A stretch of 50,136 bases of DNA from Xanthobacteraceae bacterium (GTDB lineage: Bacteria > Pseudomonadota > Alphaproteobacteria > Rhizobiales > Xanthobacteraceae): the NCBI GenBank assembly GCA_022844485.1, contig JALHLQ010000003.1:166635-216770 (forward strand), written 5' to 3'. The position numbers and the translations under genes were made by a program. The notes under the pieces are model-generated. The model searched no databases, was not told the DNA's origin, and saw only the letters and a list, made by a program, of their open reading frames with translations. Shown here piece after piece: positions 9,649-19,562 of this stretch. Position 1 is the stretch's first letter; every line of letters starts with the position of its first letter.

Positions 9649-10827
9649 CTACGCCGCGAGATCGGCGACGACGGCATCGAGCACCGGCAGGCCGTCCGCG
9701 GTCACGCGCAACCGGCCGTCGCTTCCGATACGGACGAGACCGTGGTCGCGCAAGGCGGCGATGCGTTGCGGATCGAGCATGCGGCCTGAAAGCTGCGCAT
9801 AGCGCCCGGGGTCGATCCCTTCGGTGAGGCGCAGTCCCATCAGCAAGAGCTCGTCGGCCTGTTCGCTCGGGCGCAAGACCTCGTCGCTGACGAGCGCATG
9901 TCCCTGTGCCTCGACGCGCATGAGCCAGCGTTCCGGATGTTTCTCCGTGACCGTGGCGCGCCGCGCCCCGCCGATATCGAGCCGGCCATGCGCGCCGGGG
10001 CCGATGCCGGCATATTCGCCATAGCGCCAGTAGAGAAGATTGTGCCGGCTCTCCGCGCCGGCCCGCGCGTGATTGGAAATCTCGTAAGCGGGCAGGCCGC
10101 GCGCCGCGCAGACCTCCTGGGTCGCCTCGTAGAGAGCGCGCGCGGTCTCCGCATCGGGCGTTTTCAGTTTTCCCGCGGCGTGGAGGGCATAAAACGGCGT
10201 CTCGTGCTCGATCGTGAGCTGATAGAGCGACAGGTGCTCGGCGGCTTCCGCGATCGCCTCTTCGAGCTCGGCGCGCCAGGCGGCGACGGTCTGGTTCGGC
10301 CGCGCATAGATCAGGTCGAACGAGTAGCGCGCGAAATTGGCGCGCGCGAGCGCCACGGCCTCCAGCGCCTCGCGCGCCGTGTGCAGCCGCCCGAGCGCCT
10401 TGAGATCGTCGTCGCGCAAGGCCTGCACGCCGAGCGAGAGGCGGTTCACGCCGGCCGCGCGATAGCCGCGAAAGCGCGCCGCTTCGGCGCTCGTCGGATT
10501 CGCTTCGAGCGTGATCTCCGCGTCCGGCGCGATGCTCCAATGCCGCGCGACGGCGTCGAGGAGCGCGCCGACTGTGCGCGGCTCCATCAGCGACGGCGTG
10601 CCGCCGCCGAGAAAAATGCTCGACACGGTGCGGCCGGGAACGCGCGCGGCCGTGCCGGCGATTTCGGCCGCGAAGGTTCGGGCGAAGCGGTCCTGGTCGA
10701 TCGCGGCGTGCCGCACATGGCTGTTGAAGTCGCAATAGGGGCACTTCGCCAGGCAGAACGGCCAGTGGAGGTAGACGCCGAAATTGCCGGCGATCCCGGG
10801 CCTTGCGCTCGTGTCAGCGCCGATCAA
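9649..10827 (-). CDS. hemW: Radical SAM heme chaperone HemW
   Basis: A 392-residue radical SAM protein of the HemW family (formerly annotated as a coproporphyrinogen oxidase), thought to deliver heme to target proteins. The CX3CX2C cluster motif is CLAKCPYC (Cys25, Cys29, Cys32); it lacks the extra N-terminal elements of true HemN. GGGTPSL and the C-terminal HemN_C-like domain are present. The only usable start is a TTG at 10827 preceded by GAGG, overlapping the end of rdgB by 14 bases. It forms an operon with rph and rdgB. Confidence 0.93.
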   Translation of the reverse strand: MIGADTSARPGIAGNFGVYLHWPFCLAKCPYCDFNSHVRHAAIDQDRFARTFAAEIAGTAARVPGRTVSSIFLGGGTPSLMEPRTVGALLDAVARHWSIAPDAEITLEANPTSAEAARFRGYRAAGVNRLSLGVQALRDDDLKALGRLHTAREALEAVALARANFARYSFDLIYARPNQTVAAWRAELEEAIAEAAEHLSLYQLTIEHETPFYALHAAGKLKTPDAETARALYEATQEVCAARGLPAYEISNHARAGAESRHNLLYWRYGEYAGIGPGAHGRLDIGGARRATVTEKHPERWLMRVEAQGHALVSDEVLRPSEQADELLLMGLRLTEGIDPGRYAQLSGRMLDPQRIAALRDHGLVRIGSDGRLRVTADGLPVLDAVVADLAA

Positions 10828-11461
10828 GGCAGGCCTCGGCCAATTTCAGGAACGCGCGGGCCCGGTGCGACAGGCCTTGCCCGCGCGGGGGCAGGCCGTG
10901 TTTCTCCTCGGCGCTCATTTCGCCGAAGGTGCGGCAATATCCATCGGGCAGGAACATGGGATCGTAGCCGAATCCTTTGTCGCCGCGTGGCGGCCAGACC
11001 AGCGTCCCCTCGACGCGCCCTTCGAATTCTTCCGCATGGCCGTCGGGCCAAACGACGCACAGTGCCGACACGAACGCCGCACGCCGCTCGTCCGGCGCGC
11101 TCGCATTCCGCTCTCGAAGCTGGGCCTCCACGCGCTCCATTGCAAGGTTGAAATCCTTGTCCGGCCCCGCCCAGCGCGCGGAATGGATGCCCGGCTCGCC
11201 GCCGAGCGCGGCGACGGCGAGGCCCGAATCGTCGGCGAAAGCCGGAAGCGAAGAGGCTTGCGCCGCCGCTGCCGCCTTGATGCGCGCATTGGCGCGAAAC
11301 GTGGCGCCCGTCTCCTCCGGCTCGGGCAGCGCCAACGCGCCGGCCGAAGCGGCGTCGATCCCATAGGGAGCCAGCAGCTCGCGCATCTCGCGAAGCTTGC
11401 CCGGATTATGCGTGGCGATCACGAGCCGGCCCATGAGCTGGCGATGGCCGAGCGGGGGCAT
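10814..11461 (-). CDS. rdgB: RdgB/HAM1 family non-canonical purine NTP pyrophosphatase
   Basis: A 215-residue nucleotide-pool cleaning enzyme that hydrolyses ITP, dITP and XTP to the monophosphates. The N-terminal substrate loop [13 protein letters not shown], the central FADDSGLAV and the GFGYDPMF segment identify the family. The ATG at 11461 gives a short leader before the first strand; an ATG at 11434 ([10 protein letters not shown]) is an alternative. It lies four bases after rph and overlaps hemW, so the three are likely co-transcribed. Confidence 0.95.
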   Translation of the reverse strand: MPPLGHRQLMGRLVIATHNPGKLREMRELLAPYGIDAASAGALALPEPEETGATFRANARIKAAAAAQASSLPAFADDSGLAVAALGGEPGIHSARWAGPDKDFNLAMERVEAQLRERNASAPDERRAAFVSALCVVWPDGHAEEFEGRVEGTLVWPPRGDKGFGYDPMFLPDGYCRTFGEMSAEEKHGLPPRGQGLSHRARAFLKLAEACLDRR

Positions 11462-11465
11462 GCCC

Positions 11466-12179
11466 TCACATCACCGTCATCTTCTGCAGATCGACCAGCT
11501 TCGCCGTTCCCTTGCGCGCGAGCGCGAGCATCGTCATCAGCTCGTCTTCGGTGAACGGGGTCTTTTCCGCCGTCGCCTGCACCTCGATCAGCCGACCCGC
11601 TCCCGTCATGACGAAATTGGCGTCGGTCTCGGCTTCCGAATCTTCCGCGTAGTCGAGATCGAGCACGGGACGGCCATTGCAGATGCCGCTCGATACGGCG
11701 GCGACGTGGTCGCGCAACGGCTCGCCGAGGATCATGTTGCGCGTCTTCATCCAGGCAAGGCAATCATGCAGCGCCACCCAGGCGCCGGTGATCGCCGCCG
11801 TGCGCGTGCCGCCGTCGGCTTGGATGACGTCGCAGTCGACCGTGATCTGCCGTTCTCCGAGCGCCGGCAGGTCGACGACGGTGCGCAAGGCGCGGCCGAT
11901 CAGCCGCTGGATTTCGAGCGTGCGGCCGCCCTGCTTGCCGACCGAGGCCTCCCGCCGCGTTCGCTCCAGCGTGGCGCGCGGCAGCATTCCGTATTCCGCG
12001 GTCACCCATCCGCGCGCCTGGCCCTTCAGCCAGACCGGGATGCGGTCCTCCAGGGTCGCGGTGACCAGCACATGCGTGTCGCCGAATTTCACGAAGCAGG
12101 AGCCCTCGGCATATTTCACCACCGCGCGCTCGAGCGAGACGGCGCGCATTTCCTCAGGCTGACGGCGGCTCGGCCGCAT
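11466..12179 (-). CDS. rph: Ribonuclease PH
   Basis: A 237-residue phosphorolytic 3'-5' exoribonuclease that trims the 3' ends of tRNA precursors; it normally forms a hexamer. The family pattern is intact across the protein, including GDTHVLVTA near the N-terminus, [11 protein letters not shown], and the phosphate-site region [14 protein letters not shown]. It heads the rph-rdgB-hemW operon and is divergent from hrcA, a synteny widely seen in alphaproteobacteria. Confidence 0.97.
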   Translation of the reverse strand: MRPSRRQPEEMRAVSLERAVVKYAEGSCFVKFGDTHVLVTATLEDRIPVWLKGQARGWVTAEYGMLPRATLERTRREASVGKQGGRTLEIQRLIGRALRTVVDLPALGERQITVDCDVIQADGGTRTAAITGAWVALHDCLAWMKTRNMILGEPLRDHVAAVSSGICNGRPVLDLDYAEDSEAETDANFVMTGAGRLIEVQATAEKTPFTEDELMTMLALARKGTAKLVDLQKMTVM

Positions 12180-12307
12180 GGTTAATCTCCGGTCGATTGC
12201 GGAAGGCTGCGTGCTTGTAGGTTAAGACGCTCCCATGCGGCAAGGGCCCGCTTGCGCTCAGGCGCGATCAGGGACAAACCTGCAGGCGTGAGGCAGCGGG
12301 AGTATCG

Positions 12308-13390
12308 ATGTCCCAGGATAGTCCGATCGCCCCGAGTCAACTCGGCCTGGCGCAGCTGAACGAGCGGTCGCGCGAAATATTCCGCCGCATCGTCGAGAGC
12401 TATCTCTCGACCGGCGAGCCGGTCGGCTCGCGCAATATCTCGCGCCTGATCCCGATGACGCTCTCGCCGGCATCCGTGCGCAATGTGATGTCGGATCTGG
12501 AGCAGCTTGGGCTGATCTATGCTCCGCACACCTCCGCCGGCCGCCTGCCGACCGAGCTCGGCTTGCGTTTCTTCGTGGACGCTCTGATGCAGATCGGCGA
12601 TCTGAATGAATCCGAGCGCCGCGCGATCGAGGCGCAAGTGGCGGCAAGCGGCGAAGGCAAGAGCGTCGAATCGGTCCTGACCGAAGCCTCGGCTCTCTTG
12701 TCGGGCCTGACGCGCGCCGCCGGCGTCGTGCTCACGGCCAAGATCAATTCCCGGCTCAAGCATATCGAGTTCGTGCGCCTGGAGCCCGAGCGCGCGCTTG
12801 TCGTGCTTGTCTCCGAGGACGGCCAGGTCGAAAACCGGGTGCTCGTCCTCCCCGCGGGTCTGCCGACCTCGGCTTTGACCGAAGCTGCGAATTTCCTCAA
12901 TGCCCGCATCCGCGGCCGAACGCTGGCGGATGTCCGCGCGGATTTGGAGAAAGCCCTGGAGCATGGGCGGGCCGAGCTCGACGAACTGACCCAAAAAGTC
13001 ATTTCCGCGGGGCTCGCGAGCTGGTCTGGCGGCGAGAGCGAGGACCGCAAGCTGATCGTGCGCGGTCATGCCAATCTGCTCGACGATCTGAGGGCGCTCG
13101 AAGACCTCGAGCGCGTGCGCCTCCTCTTCGACGATCTCGAAACCAAGCGCGGCGTGGCGGACCTGCTCGGCCGTGCCGAACAGGCCGAGGGCGTACGCAT
13201 CTTCATCGGCTCGGAGAACAAGCTGTTCTCCTTGTCCGGAAGCTCGACGATCGTGTCCCCCTATCGCGACGGGTCGGGACGCATTGTCGGGGTCATTGGC
13301 GTGATCGGGCCGACGCGGCTCAACTACGCACGCGTGATCCCGATGGTGGACTATACCGCCAAGGTCGTCGGCAAGATGCTTGGCGGCTAG
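12308..13390 (+). CDS. hrcA: Heat-inducible transcription repressor HrcA
   Basis: A 360-residue repressor that binds CIRCE operators and releases them on heat shock. It has an N-terminal winged helix (about 15-95, including [18 protein letters not shown] and the [13 protein letters not shown] helix) followed by the GAF-like dimer domain. No CIRCE inverted repeat is visible upstream of hrcA, grpE or dnaK here, so its targets (typically groESL in alphaproteobacteria) are probably elsewhere. The stop codon TAG at 13388-13390 is contributed by the CTAG end of a palindromic element. An insertion sequence now separates it from grpE. Confidence 0.96.
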   Translation: MSQDSPIAPSQLGLAQLNERSREIFRRIVESYLSTGEPVGSRNISRLIPMTLSPASVRNVMSDLEQLGLIYAPHTSAGRLPTELGLRFFVDALMQIGDLNESERRAIEAQVAASGEGKSVESVLTEASALLSGLTRAAGVVLTAKINSRLKHIEFVRLEPERALVVLVSEDGQVENRVLVLPAGLPTSALTEAANFLNARIRGRTLADVRADLEKALEHGRAELDELTQKVISAGLASWSGGESEDRKLIVRGHANLLDDLRALEDLERVRLLFDDLETKRGVADLLGRAEQAEGVRIFIGSENKLFSLSGSSTIVSPYRDGSGRIVGVIGVIGPTRLNYARVIPMVDYTAKVVGKMLGG

Positions 13391-13464
13391 TGGAGTGGAT
13401 TTGACATTCGCTACCCATCTAGCAGCGGGTTCACAAGCGAATGTCAAATCCAAAACTCCACTAG
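13387..13464. repeat. CTAG-ended palindrome A
   Basis: A 78-bp imperfect palindrome from CTAGTGGAGT to ACTCCACTAG, with inner arms GATTTGACATTCGC and GCGAATGTCAAATC. Its left CTAG contains the hrcA stop codon. Its right end (CTCCACTAG) is duplicated on the far side of the insertion sequence. Confidence 0.9.
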
Positions 13465-15011
13465 TCGTCCGTGAAGAACACGATTTTCAGGCTGGTCTGA
13501 GCTGAACGGTCAAGCTGCAGGCGGCCAGGATTCTGAGCAGCAAGAACCTCAGCCAGAGGATCAAGCGGCGGAAGTTGTAGCCGACGGCGGCGAGCACGGC
13601 GTTGATGGCGTCGCCGGTTGAGTGGGCGAGATAGTTGCGGCCCATGCGGTGATCATTTTTGAGATGACCGATCACCGGTTCGATGGCGGCGCGGCGTTTG
13701 AACTCGCGTTTGATCTGCTCGGTGACGCGGCGCTTCTGGCCCGTGGTATAGACGCGAAATCGATGCTCGGGCGGAGCATTGTGGCCGCGATAGCCGGCAT
13801 CGGCGATCACGCGCTCAAGCACGTTGCCGACCAGCGTCTCGATCGCCGGGATGACGGTCGCGAGCGTGTGGCCGTCGTAAGGATTGCCTGGCAGTGCAGC
13901 GGCGTGGGCGACAAACTGGCCTCCCTTGGAGCGTTGCACCGTGGTGGCAACGCTCACCTTGACGCCGAATTCATACGGTTTGTGAGCCTTGCCTTTGCCG
14001 ATGCATTCCACCTCCGGTGCATGCAGCGAATAAACCTTGCGCCCGCGCTGATGCCGATTTTGTTCCAGCACGCGGCGGGCCAGGCTCAGCTCTTTGGCAA
14101 AAGCCTCCTCCAGATCGTTGCTGCCAGCGATGCGTCTTCCGATGTCGCGGATGACGCGGCCGAGATAGGTCTTGAGCTTGCGCAGCGCCCTGTTGGCGCG
14201 CTTGAACTGATGGGCATGGGCGTAGCGCTGATGCTTGATCAGCATGAGCTTGCCAAGGCGTGCATAAGATTGGCGCAGACCCACACCAAGCTTTTGAGCC
14301 TGCCGCACAAGCCGCGCACGCGCCCGGTTGAGGAGCTTGGCATCGGTCGGGAACATCACCGCCTTCTCCTGCACCGTGGTGTCGACCACCACGCGAGAGA
14401 GATCGGACGGCTTCAGCGCCCCGGTGCGGGCCGCCACAGCCAGGCTCTCCTGCAGCAGCGCCAGAAGCTTCTCCTCGCCCATGCGCGCCCGCCAGCGCGT
14501 CAGTGAGGAGCGATCGAACACCAGCCGGTGCTGGAAGAACTCCTCGCCGCAGAAGTACTGGAAATACGGGTTCTCCACCCAGCGCTCGCACAGACCTTCA
14601 TCGGAGAGATCATAGCTGTGCTTGAGGATCGCCAGCCCCGCCATCAGCCGCGTCGGCAGCGGCGGATGCCCTGGCTTGTCGCTGTAGACGGCGCCGAGCT
14701 TCTCTTCCAGGAACCGCCAGTCGATCGCCTTGGCGAGCTTCACCAGCGCATGCTCAAGATCGATGATCTGGTCGAGCCGCGAGCGGAACAGATCCTGCTC
14801 GCCGCTCTCGCGTCGCTCCTTCGGCCGCATGTCCAGTCCTCCCGCCCGGTCGGTTCAGGCGAAGGGAATCATGGCGGCCGATTCGAGGGAATCCACGACG
14901 CAAAATTTGCAAGAAAACTGCGCTCAACGCCCGAGAAACCGGCAAAATCGATTACTTCAGAGTGCCCGATTATTCCACGCGATCAACGCGCTGTGAGTTC
15001 TTCACGGACGA
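13465..15011 (-). mobile_element. Complete insertion sequence, IS5-type transposase
   Basis: A 1547-bp element bounded by perfect 15-bp inverted repeats TCGTCCGTGAAGAAC (13465-13479, and reversed at 14997-15011). The 9-bp sequence CTCCACTAG stands on both outer sides (13456-13464 and 15012-15020), a clear target duplication. Intact repeats, an intact transposase and an exact duplication indicate a recent insertion. It landed where hairpin A met hairpin B, and it separates hrcA from grpE without breaking either gene. Confidence 0.93.
13487..14830 (-). CDS. IS5-type DDE transposase
   Basis: A 447-residue transposase with an N-terminal DUF772-like DNA-binding region (about 50-115) and an RNase-H-like catalytic domain. 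The catalytic triad can be read as Asp150 (VVVDTTV), Asp344 (IADAGYRG) and Glu384 (IEPVIGHLK). A long basic helical insert of about 100 residues lies between the first strands. It fills most of the element. I place it in the broad IS5/IS1182-like superfamily; the 9-bp duplication would help fix the subgroup. The frame is intact, so the element may be active. Confidence 0.9.
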   Translation of the reverse strand: MRPKERRESGEQDLFRSRLDQIIDLEHALVKLAKAIDWRFLEEKLGAVYSDKPGHPPLPTRLMAGLAILKHSYDLSDEGLCERWVENPYFQYFCGEEFFQHRLVFDRSSLTRWRARMGEEKLLALLQESLAVAARTGALKPSDLSRVVVDTTVQEKAVMFPTDAKLLNRARARLVRQAQKLGVGLRQSYARLGKLMLIKHQRYAHAHQFKRANRALRKLKTYLGRVIRDIGRRIAGSNDLEEAFAKELSLARRVLEQNRHQRGRKVYSLHAPEVECIGKGKAHKPYEFGVKVSVATTVQRSKGGQFVAHAAALPGNPYDGHTLATVIPAIETLVGNVLERVIADAGYRGHNAPPEHRFRVYTTGQKRRVTEQIKREFKRRAAIEPVIGHLKNDHRMGRNYLAHSTGDAINAVLAAVGYNFRRLILWLRFLLLRILAACSLTVQLRPA

Positions 15012-15016
15012 CTCCA

Positions 15017-15091
15017 CTAGTGTCCCGATTCCGAAGTTCGCATCATCATGCGGCACGCTCATTTGCGAACTTCGGAATCGAAGGACACTAG
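15017..15091. repeat. CTAG-ended palindrome B
   Basis: A 75-bp palindrome with ends CTAGTGTCC and GGACACTAG and inner arms GATTCCGAAGTTCGC and GCGAACTTCGGAATC. Its left CTAG lies within the duplicated target of the insertion sequence, and its right CTAG is also the left CTAG of palindrome C. Confidence 0.92.
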
Positions 15092-15162
15092 TGTGGCGGT
15101 TCGGAAGTCCGCATCATTCTTGCCGCAAGACCGCAATGCGGACTTCCGAACAGCCACACTAG
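15088..15162. repeat. CTAG-ended palindrome C
   Basis: A 75-bp palindrome with ends CTAGTGTGGC and GCCACACTAG and inner arms GGTTCGGAAGTCCGC and GCGGACTTCCGAAC. It shares four bases with palindrome B, and 13 bases (near-palindromic with both CTAGs) separate it from palindrome D. Confidence 0.92.
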
Positions 15163-15175
15163 CAATTTGAATTTG

Positions 15176-15251
15176 CTAGTGGTCCTTCGATTCTAACATT
15201 CGCAAAATGGCCTGCCGCAACGGGATGCGAATGTTAGAATCGGACCACTAG
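15176..15251. repeat. CTAG-ended palindrome D
   Basis: A 76-bp palindrome with ends CTAGTGGTCC and GGACCACTAG and inner arms GATTCTAACATTCGC and GCGAATGTTAGAATC. A TTC bulge lies in its left arm, whereas the corresponding bulge in B lies in the right arm, so D has the opposite orientation. Confidence 0.92.
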
Positions 15252-15347
15252 GATAGGATCGCAAGACGGTTGGACCGGCCCGCAGGAGCCTTTGGCGCGA
15301 TACCGGCCTCAACCAAGCGGCCTCCCCTCGCGCCCGGCGGCGGCTTC

Positions 15348-15376
15348 CTTGATTTTTTGCCCAAAGCCCTGATATC
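15348..15376 (+). promoter_or_regulatory. Possible RpoH-type promoter of grpE
   Basis: CTTGAT (15348-15353) and CTGATATC (15369-15376) stand about 15 bases apart, roughly 40 bases upstream of grpE. This resembles the alphaproteobacterial heat-shock pattern CTTG-N16-18-CYTATNT, but the -10 fit is imperfect. The rest of 15252-15347 shows no gene. Confidence 0.35.
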
Positions 15377-15415
15377 CGCGGGGTATTGCATGACCAAAGG
15401 CTGAGATTTGGAACA

Positions 15416-16027
15416 ATGACCGACACGAATGGACGCGATCCGGACGCCGGCCAGCCCGGTGATCCGCTCGAGGCGGATCGATCCGCCGAGGCGAGCGATC
15501 CCGCCCAGGAGGCGGCGGAGCTCAAGGACCGCCTTTTGCGGACTCTCGCCGAAATGGAGAATCTCCGCCGTCGGACCGAGCGCGAGATCGCCGACGCGCG
15601 GGCCTATGGCATGGCGGCTTTCGCCCGCGATGTGCTGAGCGTCTCCGACAATATGCAGCGTGCTCTCGAAACCATCAGCCCCGACGTGCGCCAGAATACC
15701 GACGCCGGCGTCAAGGCGATGATCGAGGGCATCGAATTGACCGAGCGCGAGCTGCAGAAGGCGCTCGAGAAGCACGGCGTCACCCGGCTCGACCCGCAGG
15801 GGCAGAAATTCGATCCGAATTTCCATCAGGCCATGTTCGAGCTCCCCGACCCTTCGGTCCCTGCCGGGACCGTCGTTCAGGTCGTCCAATCCGGCTACAA
15901 GATCGGCGAGCGCGTCCTTCGTCCGGCGCTGGTCGGCGTGTCGCGCGGCGGTCCCAAGCCGCAAGCGGACTCCCAGGTCGCCGCCGAGCCTGCCAACGAC
16001 AACGCGACCCGCGTGGCGGACGCCTGA
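15416..16027 (+). CDS. grpE: Nucleotide exchange factor GrpE
   Basis: A 203-residue co-chaperone that makes DnaK release ADP. After a charged, disordered N-terminus comes the long coiled-coil region ([19 protein letters not shown]) and then the compact beta domain with the family segment [10 protein letters not shown] choose the ATG at 15416 (MTDTNGRD); an upstream TTG would add ten residues with no support. It stands alone between the hairpin chain and dnaK, with its own possible heat-shock promoter. Confidence 0.96.
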   Translation: MTDTNGRDPDAGQPGDPLEADRSAEASDPAQEAAELKDRLLRTLAEMENLRRRTEREIADARAYGMAAFARDVLSVSDNMQRALETISPDVRQNTDAGVKAMIEGIELTERELQKALEKHGVTRLDPQGQKFDPNFHQAMFELPDPSVPAGTVVQVVQSGYKIGERVLRPALVGVSRGGPKPQADSQVAAEPANDNATRVADA

Positions 16028-16092
16028 CATCGTTAAGGCTTGGTGACCGCTCGCGATGAAGCGAGGATGGAGACGGAGGCCCAAGTGAATGC

Positions 16093-16122
16093 CTTGCGGC
16101 CCTTTTGCGAGCCTCCTATATG
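16093..16122 (+). promoter_or_regulatory. RpoH (sigma-32) type promoter of dnaK
   Basis: CTTGCG (16093-16098), 16 bases, then CCTATATG (16115-16122). This matches the known alphaproteobacterial heat-shock consensus CTTG...CYTATNTNNG well. It lies about 140 bases upstream of dnaK, leaving a long leader that contains a small hairpin with GTCAC/GTGAC arms near 16128-16146. Confidence 0.65.
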
Positions 16123-16260
16123 CCAACCGTCACTGCGTCGCGCGGTGACGCGAAGACCATAAAGGGGGTCGGACTGGAAGGACTGCGGGCTCGATCTCGC
16201 GGCGCTTCCTGCGGGTGCTGAGAAGGCCCAGCCGATCTGCTGGAAAGAGAGGACATTATT

Positions 16261-18174
16261 ATGGGCAAGGTCATTGGCATCGACCTCGGCACGACGAATT
16301 CCTGCGTCGCCGTGATGGAAGGCAAGACGCCGAAGGTCATCGAGAATGCCGAAGGCATGCGCACGACGCCTTCGATTGTCGCCTTCTCCGAGGACGGTGA
16401 ACGGCTCACGGGCCAGCCGGCGAAACGCCAGGCGGTCACCAATCCCGAACGCACTTTTTTTGCCGTGAAGCGGCTCATCGGACGCCGCTATGACGATCCG
16501 ACGGTTGAGAAGGACAAGAAGCTCGTCCCCTACAAGATCGTGCGCGCCGGCAATGGCGATGCCTGGGTCGAGGCGGACGGCAAGACCTATTCACCCTCGC
16601 AGATTTCCGCTTTCATCCTGCAGCGGATGAAGGAGACCGCCGAAGCCTATCTCGGTCAGAAGGTCGAGCAGGCGGTGATCACCGTCCCGGCCTACTTCAA
16701 CGACGCCCAGCGGCAGGCCACGAAAGACGCCGGCAAGATCGCGGGCCTTGAAGTGTTGCGCATCATCAACGAGCCGACCGCGGCCGCGCTCGCCTATGGT
16801 CTCGACAAGCAGAAGACCGGCACGATCGCGGTGTACGATCTCGGCGGCGGCACGTTCGATATTTCGGTTCTCGAAATTGGCGACGGCGTCTTCGAAGTGA
16901 AGTCGACGAACGGCGACACCTTCCTCGGCGGCGAAGACTTCGACATGCGTCTCGTCAACTATCTGGCCGACGAATTCCAGAAGGAGCAGGGCATCGACCT
17001 TCGGCGCGACAAGCTCGCGCTGCAGCGGCTGAAAGAGGCGGCGGAGAAGGCGAAGATCGAACTCTCCTCGACGACGCAGACCGAAATCAACCTGCCCTTC
17101 ATCACCGCGGATGCGAGCGGTCCGAAGCATATGACGATGAAGCTCACGCGCGCGAAGTTCGAAGCGCTCGTGGACGATCTCGTGCAAAAGACGATCGAGC
17201 CGTGCCGGCTCGCCTTGAAGGACGCGGGCCTTGCCGCGGGCGACATCAAGGAAGTGGTGCTGGTCGGCGGCATGACGCGCATGCCGAAGATCCAGGAGGT
17301 GGTGAAGCAGTTCTTCGGCAAGGAGCCGCACAAGGGCGTCAACCCCGACGAGGTGGTGGCGATCGGCGCGGCGATCCAGGCCGGAGTGCTGCAGGGCGAC
17401 GTGAAGGACGTGCTGCTGCTCGACGTCACTCCGCTCTCGCTCGGCATCGAGACGCTCGGCGGCGTGTTCACGCGCATCATCGACCGCAACACGACGATCC
17501 CGACCAAGAAGAGCCAGGTCTTCTCGACGGCCGAGGACAATCAGAACGCGGTGACGATCCGCGTCTTCCAGGGCGAGCGCGAGATGGCGGCCGACAACAA
17601 GATGCTGGGCCAGTTCGATCTCGTCGGCATCCCGCCGGCGCCGCGCGGCGTGCCGCAGATCGAAGTCACGTTTGACATCGACGCGAACGGCATCGTCAAC
17701 GTGTCCGCGCGCGACAAGGCGACCGGCAAGGAGCAGCAGATCCGCATTCAGGCGTCGGGCGGGTTGTCGGAGGCGGACATCCAGAAGATGGTCAAGGACG
17801 CCGAGTCTCATGCCGCCGACGACAAGAAGCGCAAAGAGGCGGCCGAGGCGAAGAACCACGCGGATGCGATGGTGCATGCGACCGAGAAGGCGCTGTCCGA
17901 GCACGGCGCGAAAGTCGGCGAAGCCGAGCGCCGCGGCATCGAGAACGCGCTGGCCGATCTGAAGGAAGCGCTGAAGGGCGATGACGTCGAGGCGATCAAG
18001 GCCAAGACCAATACGCTGGCGCAGGCCTCAATGAAGCTCGGCGAGGCCATGTATGCGCAATCGCAGAAGGATGGCGGCGGCGAGGGGGGCTCAGGCCCTG
18101 CCGGCGGCGCCAAGGAGGATGTCGTCGACGCGGAATTCACCGAAGTCGACGACGACAAAAAGAAATCGGCGTAA
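16261..18174 (+). CDS. dnaK: Molecular chaperone DnaK (Hsp70)
   Basis: A 637-residue Hsp70 that binds exposed hydrophobic peptides under ATP control with DnaJ and GrpE. The nucleotide domain starts [16 protein letters not shown], with the phosphate motifs [15 protein letters not shown] and [14 protein letters not shown]. The linker [14 protein letters not shown] leads into the peptide-binding domain and helical lid. The C-terminus ends in an acidic EEVD-like tail ([12 protein letters not shown]). An AGAGAGGA ribosome site precedes the ATG. It is followed by dnaJ after a terminator-like hairpin. Confidence 0.98.
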   Translation: MGKVIGIDLGTTNSCVAVMEGKTPKVIENAEGMRTTPSIVAFSEDGERLTGQPAKRQAVTNPERTFFAVKRLIGRRYDDPTVEKDKKLVPYKIVRAGNGDAWVEADGKTYSPSQISAFILQRMKETAEAYLGQKVEQAVITVPAYFNDAQRQATKDAGKIAGLEVLRIINEPTAAALAYGLDKQKTGTIAVYDLGGGTFDISVLEIGDGVFEVKSTNGDTFLGGEDFDMRLVNYLADEFQKEQGIDLRRDKLALQRLKEAAEKAKIELSSTTQTEINLPFITADASGPKHMTMKLTRAKFEALVDDLVQKTIEPCRLALKDAGLAAGDIKEVVLVGGMTRMPKIQEVVKQFFGKEPHKGVNPDEVVAIGAAIQAGVLQGDVKDVLLLDVTPLSLGIETLGGVFTRIIDRNTTIPTKKSQVFSTAEDNQNAVTIRVFQGEREMAADNKMLGQFDLVGIPPAPRGVPQIEVTFDIDANGIVNVSARDKATGKEQQIRIQASGGLSEADIQKMVKDAESHAADDKKRKEAAEAKNHADAMVHATEKALSEHGAKVGEAERRGIENALADLKEALKGDDVEAIKAKTNTLAQASMKLGEAMYAQSQKDGGGEGGSGPAGGAKEDVVDAEFTEVDDDKKKSA

Positions 18175-18203
18175 CCGCGCATGCGCTTGCAATGAACATC
18201 GAG

Positions 18204-18233
18204 CCCTCGGGGGGTCTCCCCGGGGGTTTATTT
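18204..18233 (+). terminator. Terminator-like hairpin between dnaK and dnaJ
   Basis: The arms CCCTCGGGG (18204-18212) and CCCCGGGGG (18218-18226) pair along nine positions with one G-U pair around a five-base loop, followed by TTTATTT. It probably acts as an intrinsic terminator or attenuator that lowers dnaJ relative to dnaK; it may also stabilise the dnaK 3' end. Confidence 0.65.
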
Positions 18234-18328
18234 CTGGTGGCATGGAAAAATTTGCGCGTGACCTTGGCTGACTCCACATGTCAAATGCATACGAGTTCGA
18301 CGACTTGAGGTCCTCTGTGGACGGCACG

Positions 18329-19474
18329 ATGGCAAAGCGGTGCTATTACGAGGTTCTCGGCGTGTTGCGCGGCGCAAGCGACGCCGATCTGAAGTCGGCC
18401 TTCCGCAAGCTCGCCATGAAATACCACCCCGACCGGAACGCGGGGGACAAGGACGCCGAGCATCGCTTCAAGGAAATCAACGAGGCCTATGAGGTGCTGC
18501 GCGATGCCGACAAGCGCGCGGCCTATGACCGTTTCGGCCATGCCGCCTTCGAACATGGGATGGGGGGCGGCCCGGGCCCCGGCTTCGGCGCCGATTTTGC
18601 GACGACGTTCTCGGACATTTTTGACGATCTGTTCGGCATGGGCGGGCGCCGCGCGCGCTCCGGCGGGCGCGAGCGCGGCGCGGACCTGCGCTACAATATG
18701 GAAATCACGCTGGAGGAGGCGTTCGCCGGCAAGGCGGCGCAGATCCGCATTCCGACCTCCGTGATCTGCGAAACATGTTCGGGCGGCGGCGCCAAGCCGG
18801 GCACCAAGCCAAAAACCTGTCCCACATGCTCCGGGCTTGGGAAAATCCGCCATGCGCAGGGCTTCTTCACGCTGGAGCGCACCTGCCCCTCCTGCCAGGG
18901 CCGCGGACAGGTGATCGACGATCCCTGCAAATCATGCGCCGGTTCGGGGCGCGTCACCAAGGAGCGCGCGCTGTCGGTGAACGTGCCCGCCGGCGTCGAG
19001 GACGGCACACGGATCCGACTCGCCGGCGAGGGCGAAGCCGGTGTGCGCGGCGGCCCGCCGGGAGATCTCTACATCTTCCTGTCGATCGCCCCGCATGCGT
19101 TTTTCCAGCGCGACGGCGCCGACCTGCACTGTCGCGTGCCGATCTCGATGGTTGCGGCCGCGCTCGGCGGCGGCTTCGATGTGCCGACGATTGACGGCGG
19201 CAAGACGCGGGTGAAAGTCCCGGAAGCAACCCAATCCGGGCGGCGCTTCAGACTGCAGGGCAAGGGCATGCCTGTTCTGCGCTCGAAGCAACTCGGCGAC
19301 ATGTATGTTCAGGTCGTCGTCGAGACGCCGCAAAATCTCACCAAGCGTCAGAAAGAATTGCTTGTGGAATTCGATAAACACTCGTCGGAGAAAACGCAGC
19401 CTGAAGCATCCGGCTTCTTCGGTCGTGTCAAGGAGTTTTTCGACGGCTTGGGGAGCCGTCCGAATTCACCGTGA
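18329..19474 (+). CDS. dnaJ: Molecular chaperone DnaJ (Hsp40)
   Basis: A 381-residue co-chaperone that brings substrates to DnaK and stimulates its ATPase. The J domain (1-70) contains the HPD signature in MKYHPDRN. A Gly/Phe-rich stretch follows, then four zinc-binding CXXCXGXG repeats ([32 protein letters not shown]) and the C-terminal substrate domains. I start at [11 protein letters not shown], the family start; an in-frame ATG at 18278 would add 17 unusual residues. It is likely transcribed with dnaK by read-through. Confidence 0.97.
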   Translation: MAKRCYYEVLGVLRGASDADLKSAFRKLAMKYHPDRNAGDKDAEHRFKEINEAYEVLRDADKRAAYDRFGHAAFEHGMGGGPGPGFGADFATTFSDIFDDLFGMGGRRARSGGRERGADLRYNMEITLEEAFAGKAAQIRIPTSVICETCSGGGAKPGTKPKTCPTCSGLGKIRHAQGFFTLERTCPSCQGRGQVIDDPCKSCAGSGRVTKERALSVNVPAGVEDGTRIRLAGEGEAGVRGGPPGDLYIFLSIAPHAFFQRDGADLHCRVPISMVAAALGGGFDVPTIDGGKTRVKVPEATQSGRRFRLQGKGMPVLRSKQLGDMYVQVVVETPQNLTKRQKELLVEFDKHSSEKTQPEASGFFGRVKEFFDGLGSRPNSP

Positions 19475-19562
19475 CTTGTGCTTGACCGGCGAAGCTTTGC
19501 GCATTACCCGTTTGCAACGTGAAGAAATTGTGTCAGCCCTAAGACCGCGGGCACGTTTATAA

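Noticed and set aside
12180..12307. CIRCE operator or RpoH promoter ahead of hrcA
   Set aside because: No TTAGCACTC-N9-GAGTGCTAA; CTTGTAG and CCCAT are present but spaced too closely to be convincing.
16591..17904. Long minus-strand frame opposite dnaK
   Set aside because: Shadow of dnaK codon bias; no recognisable domain.
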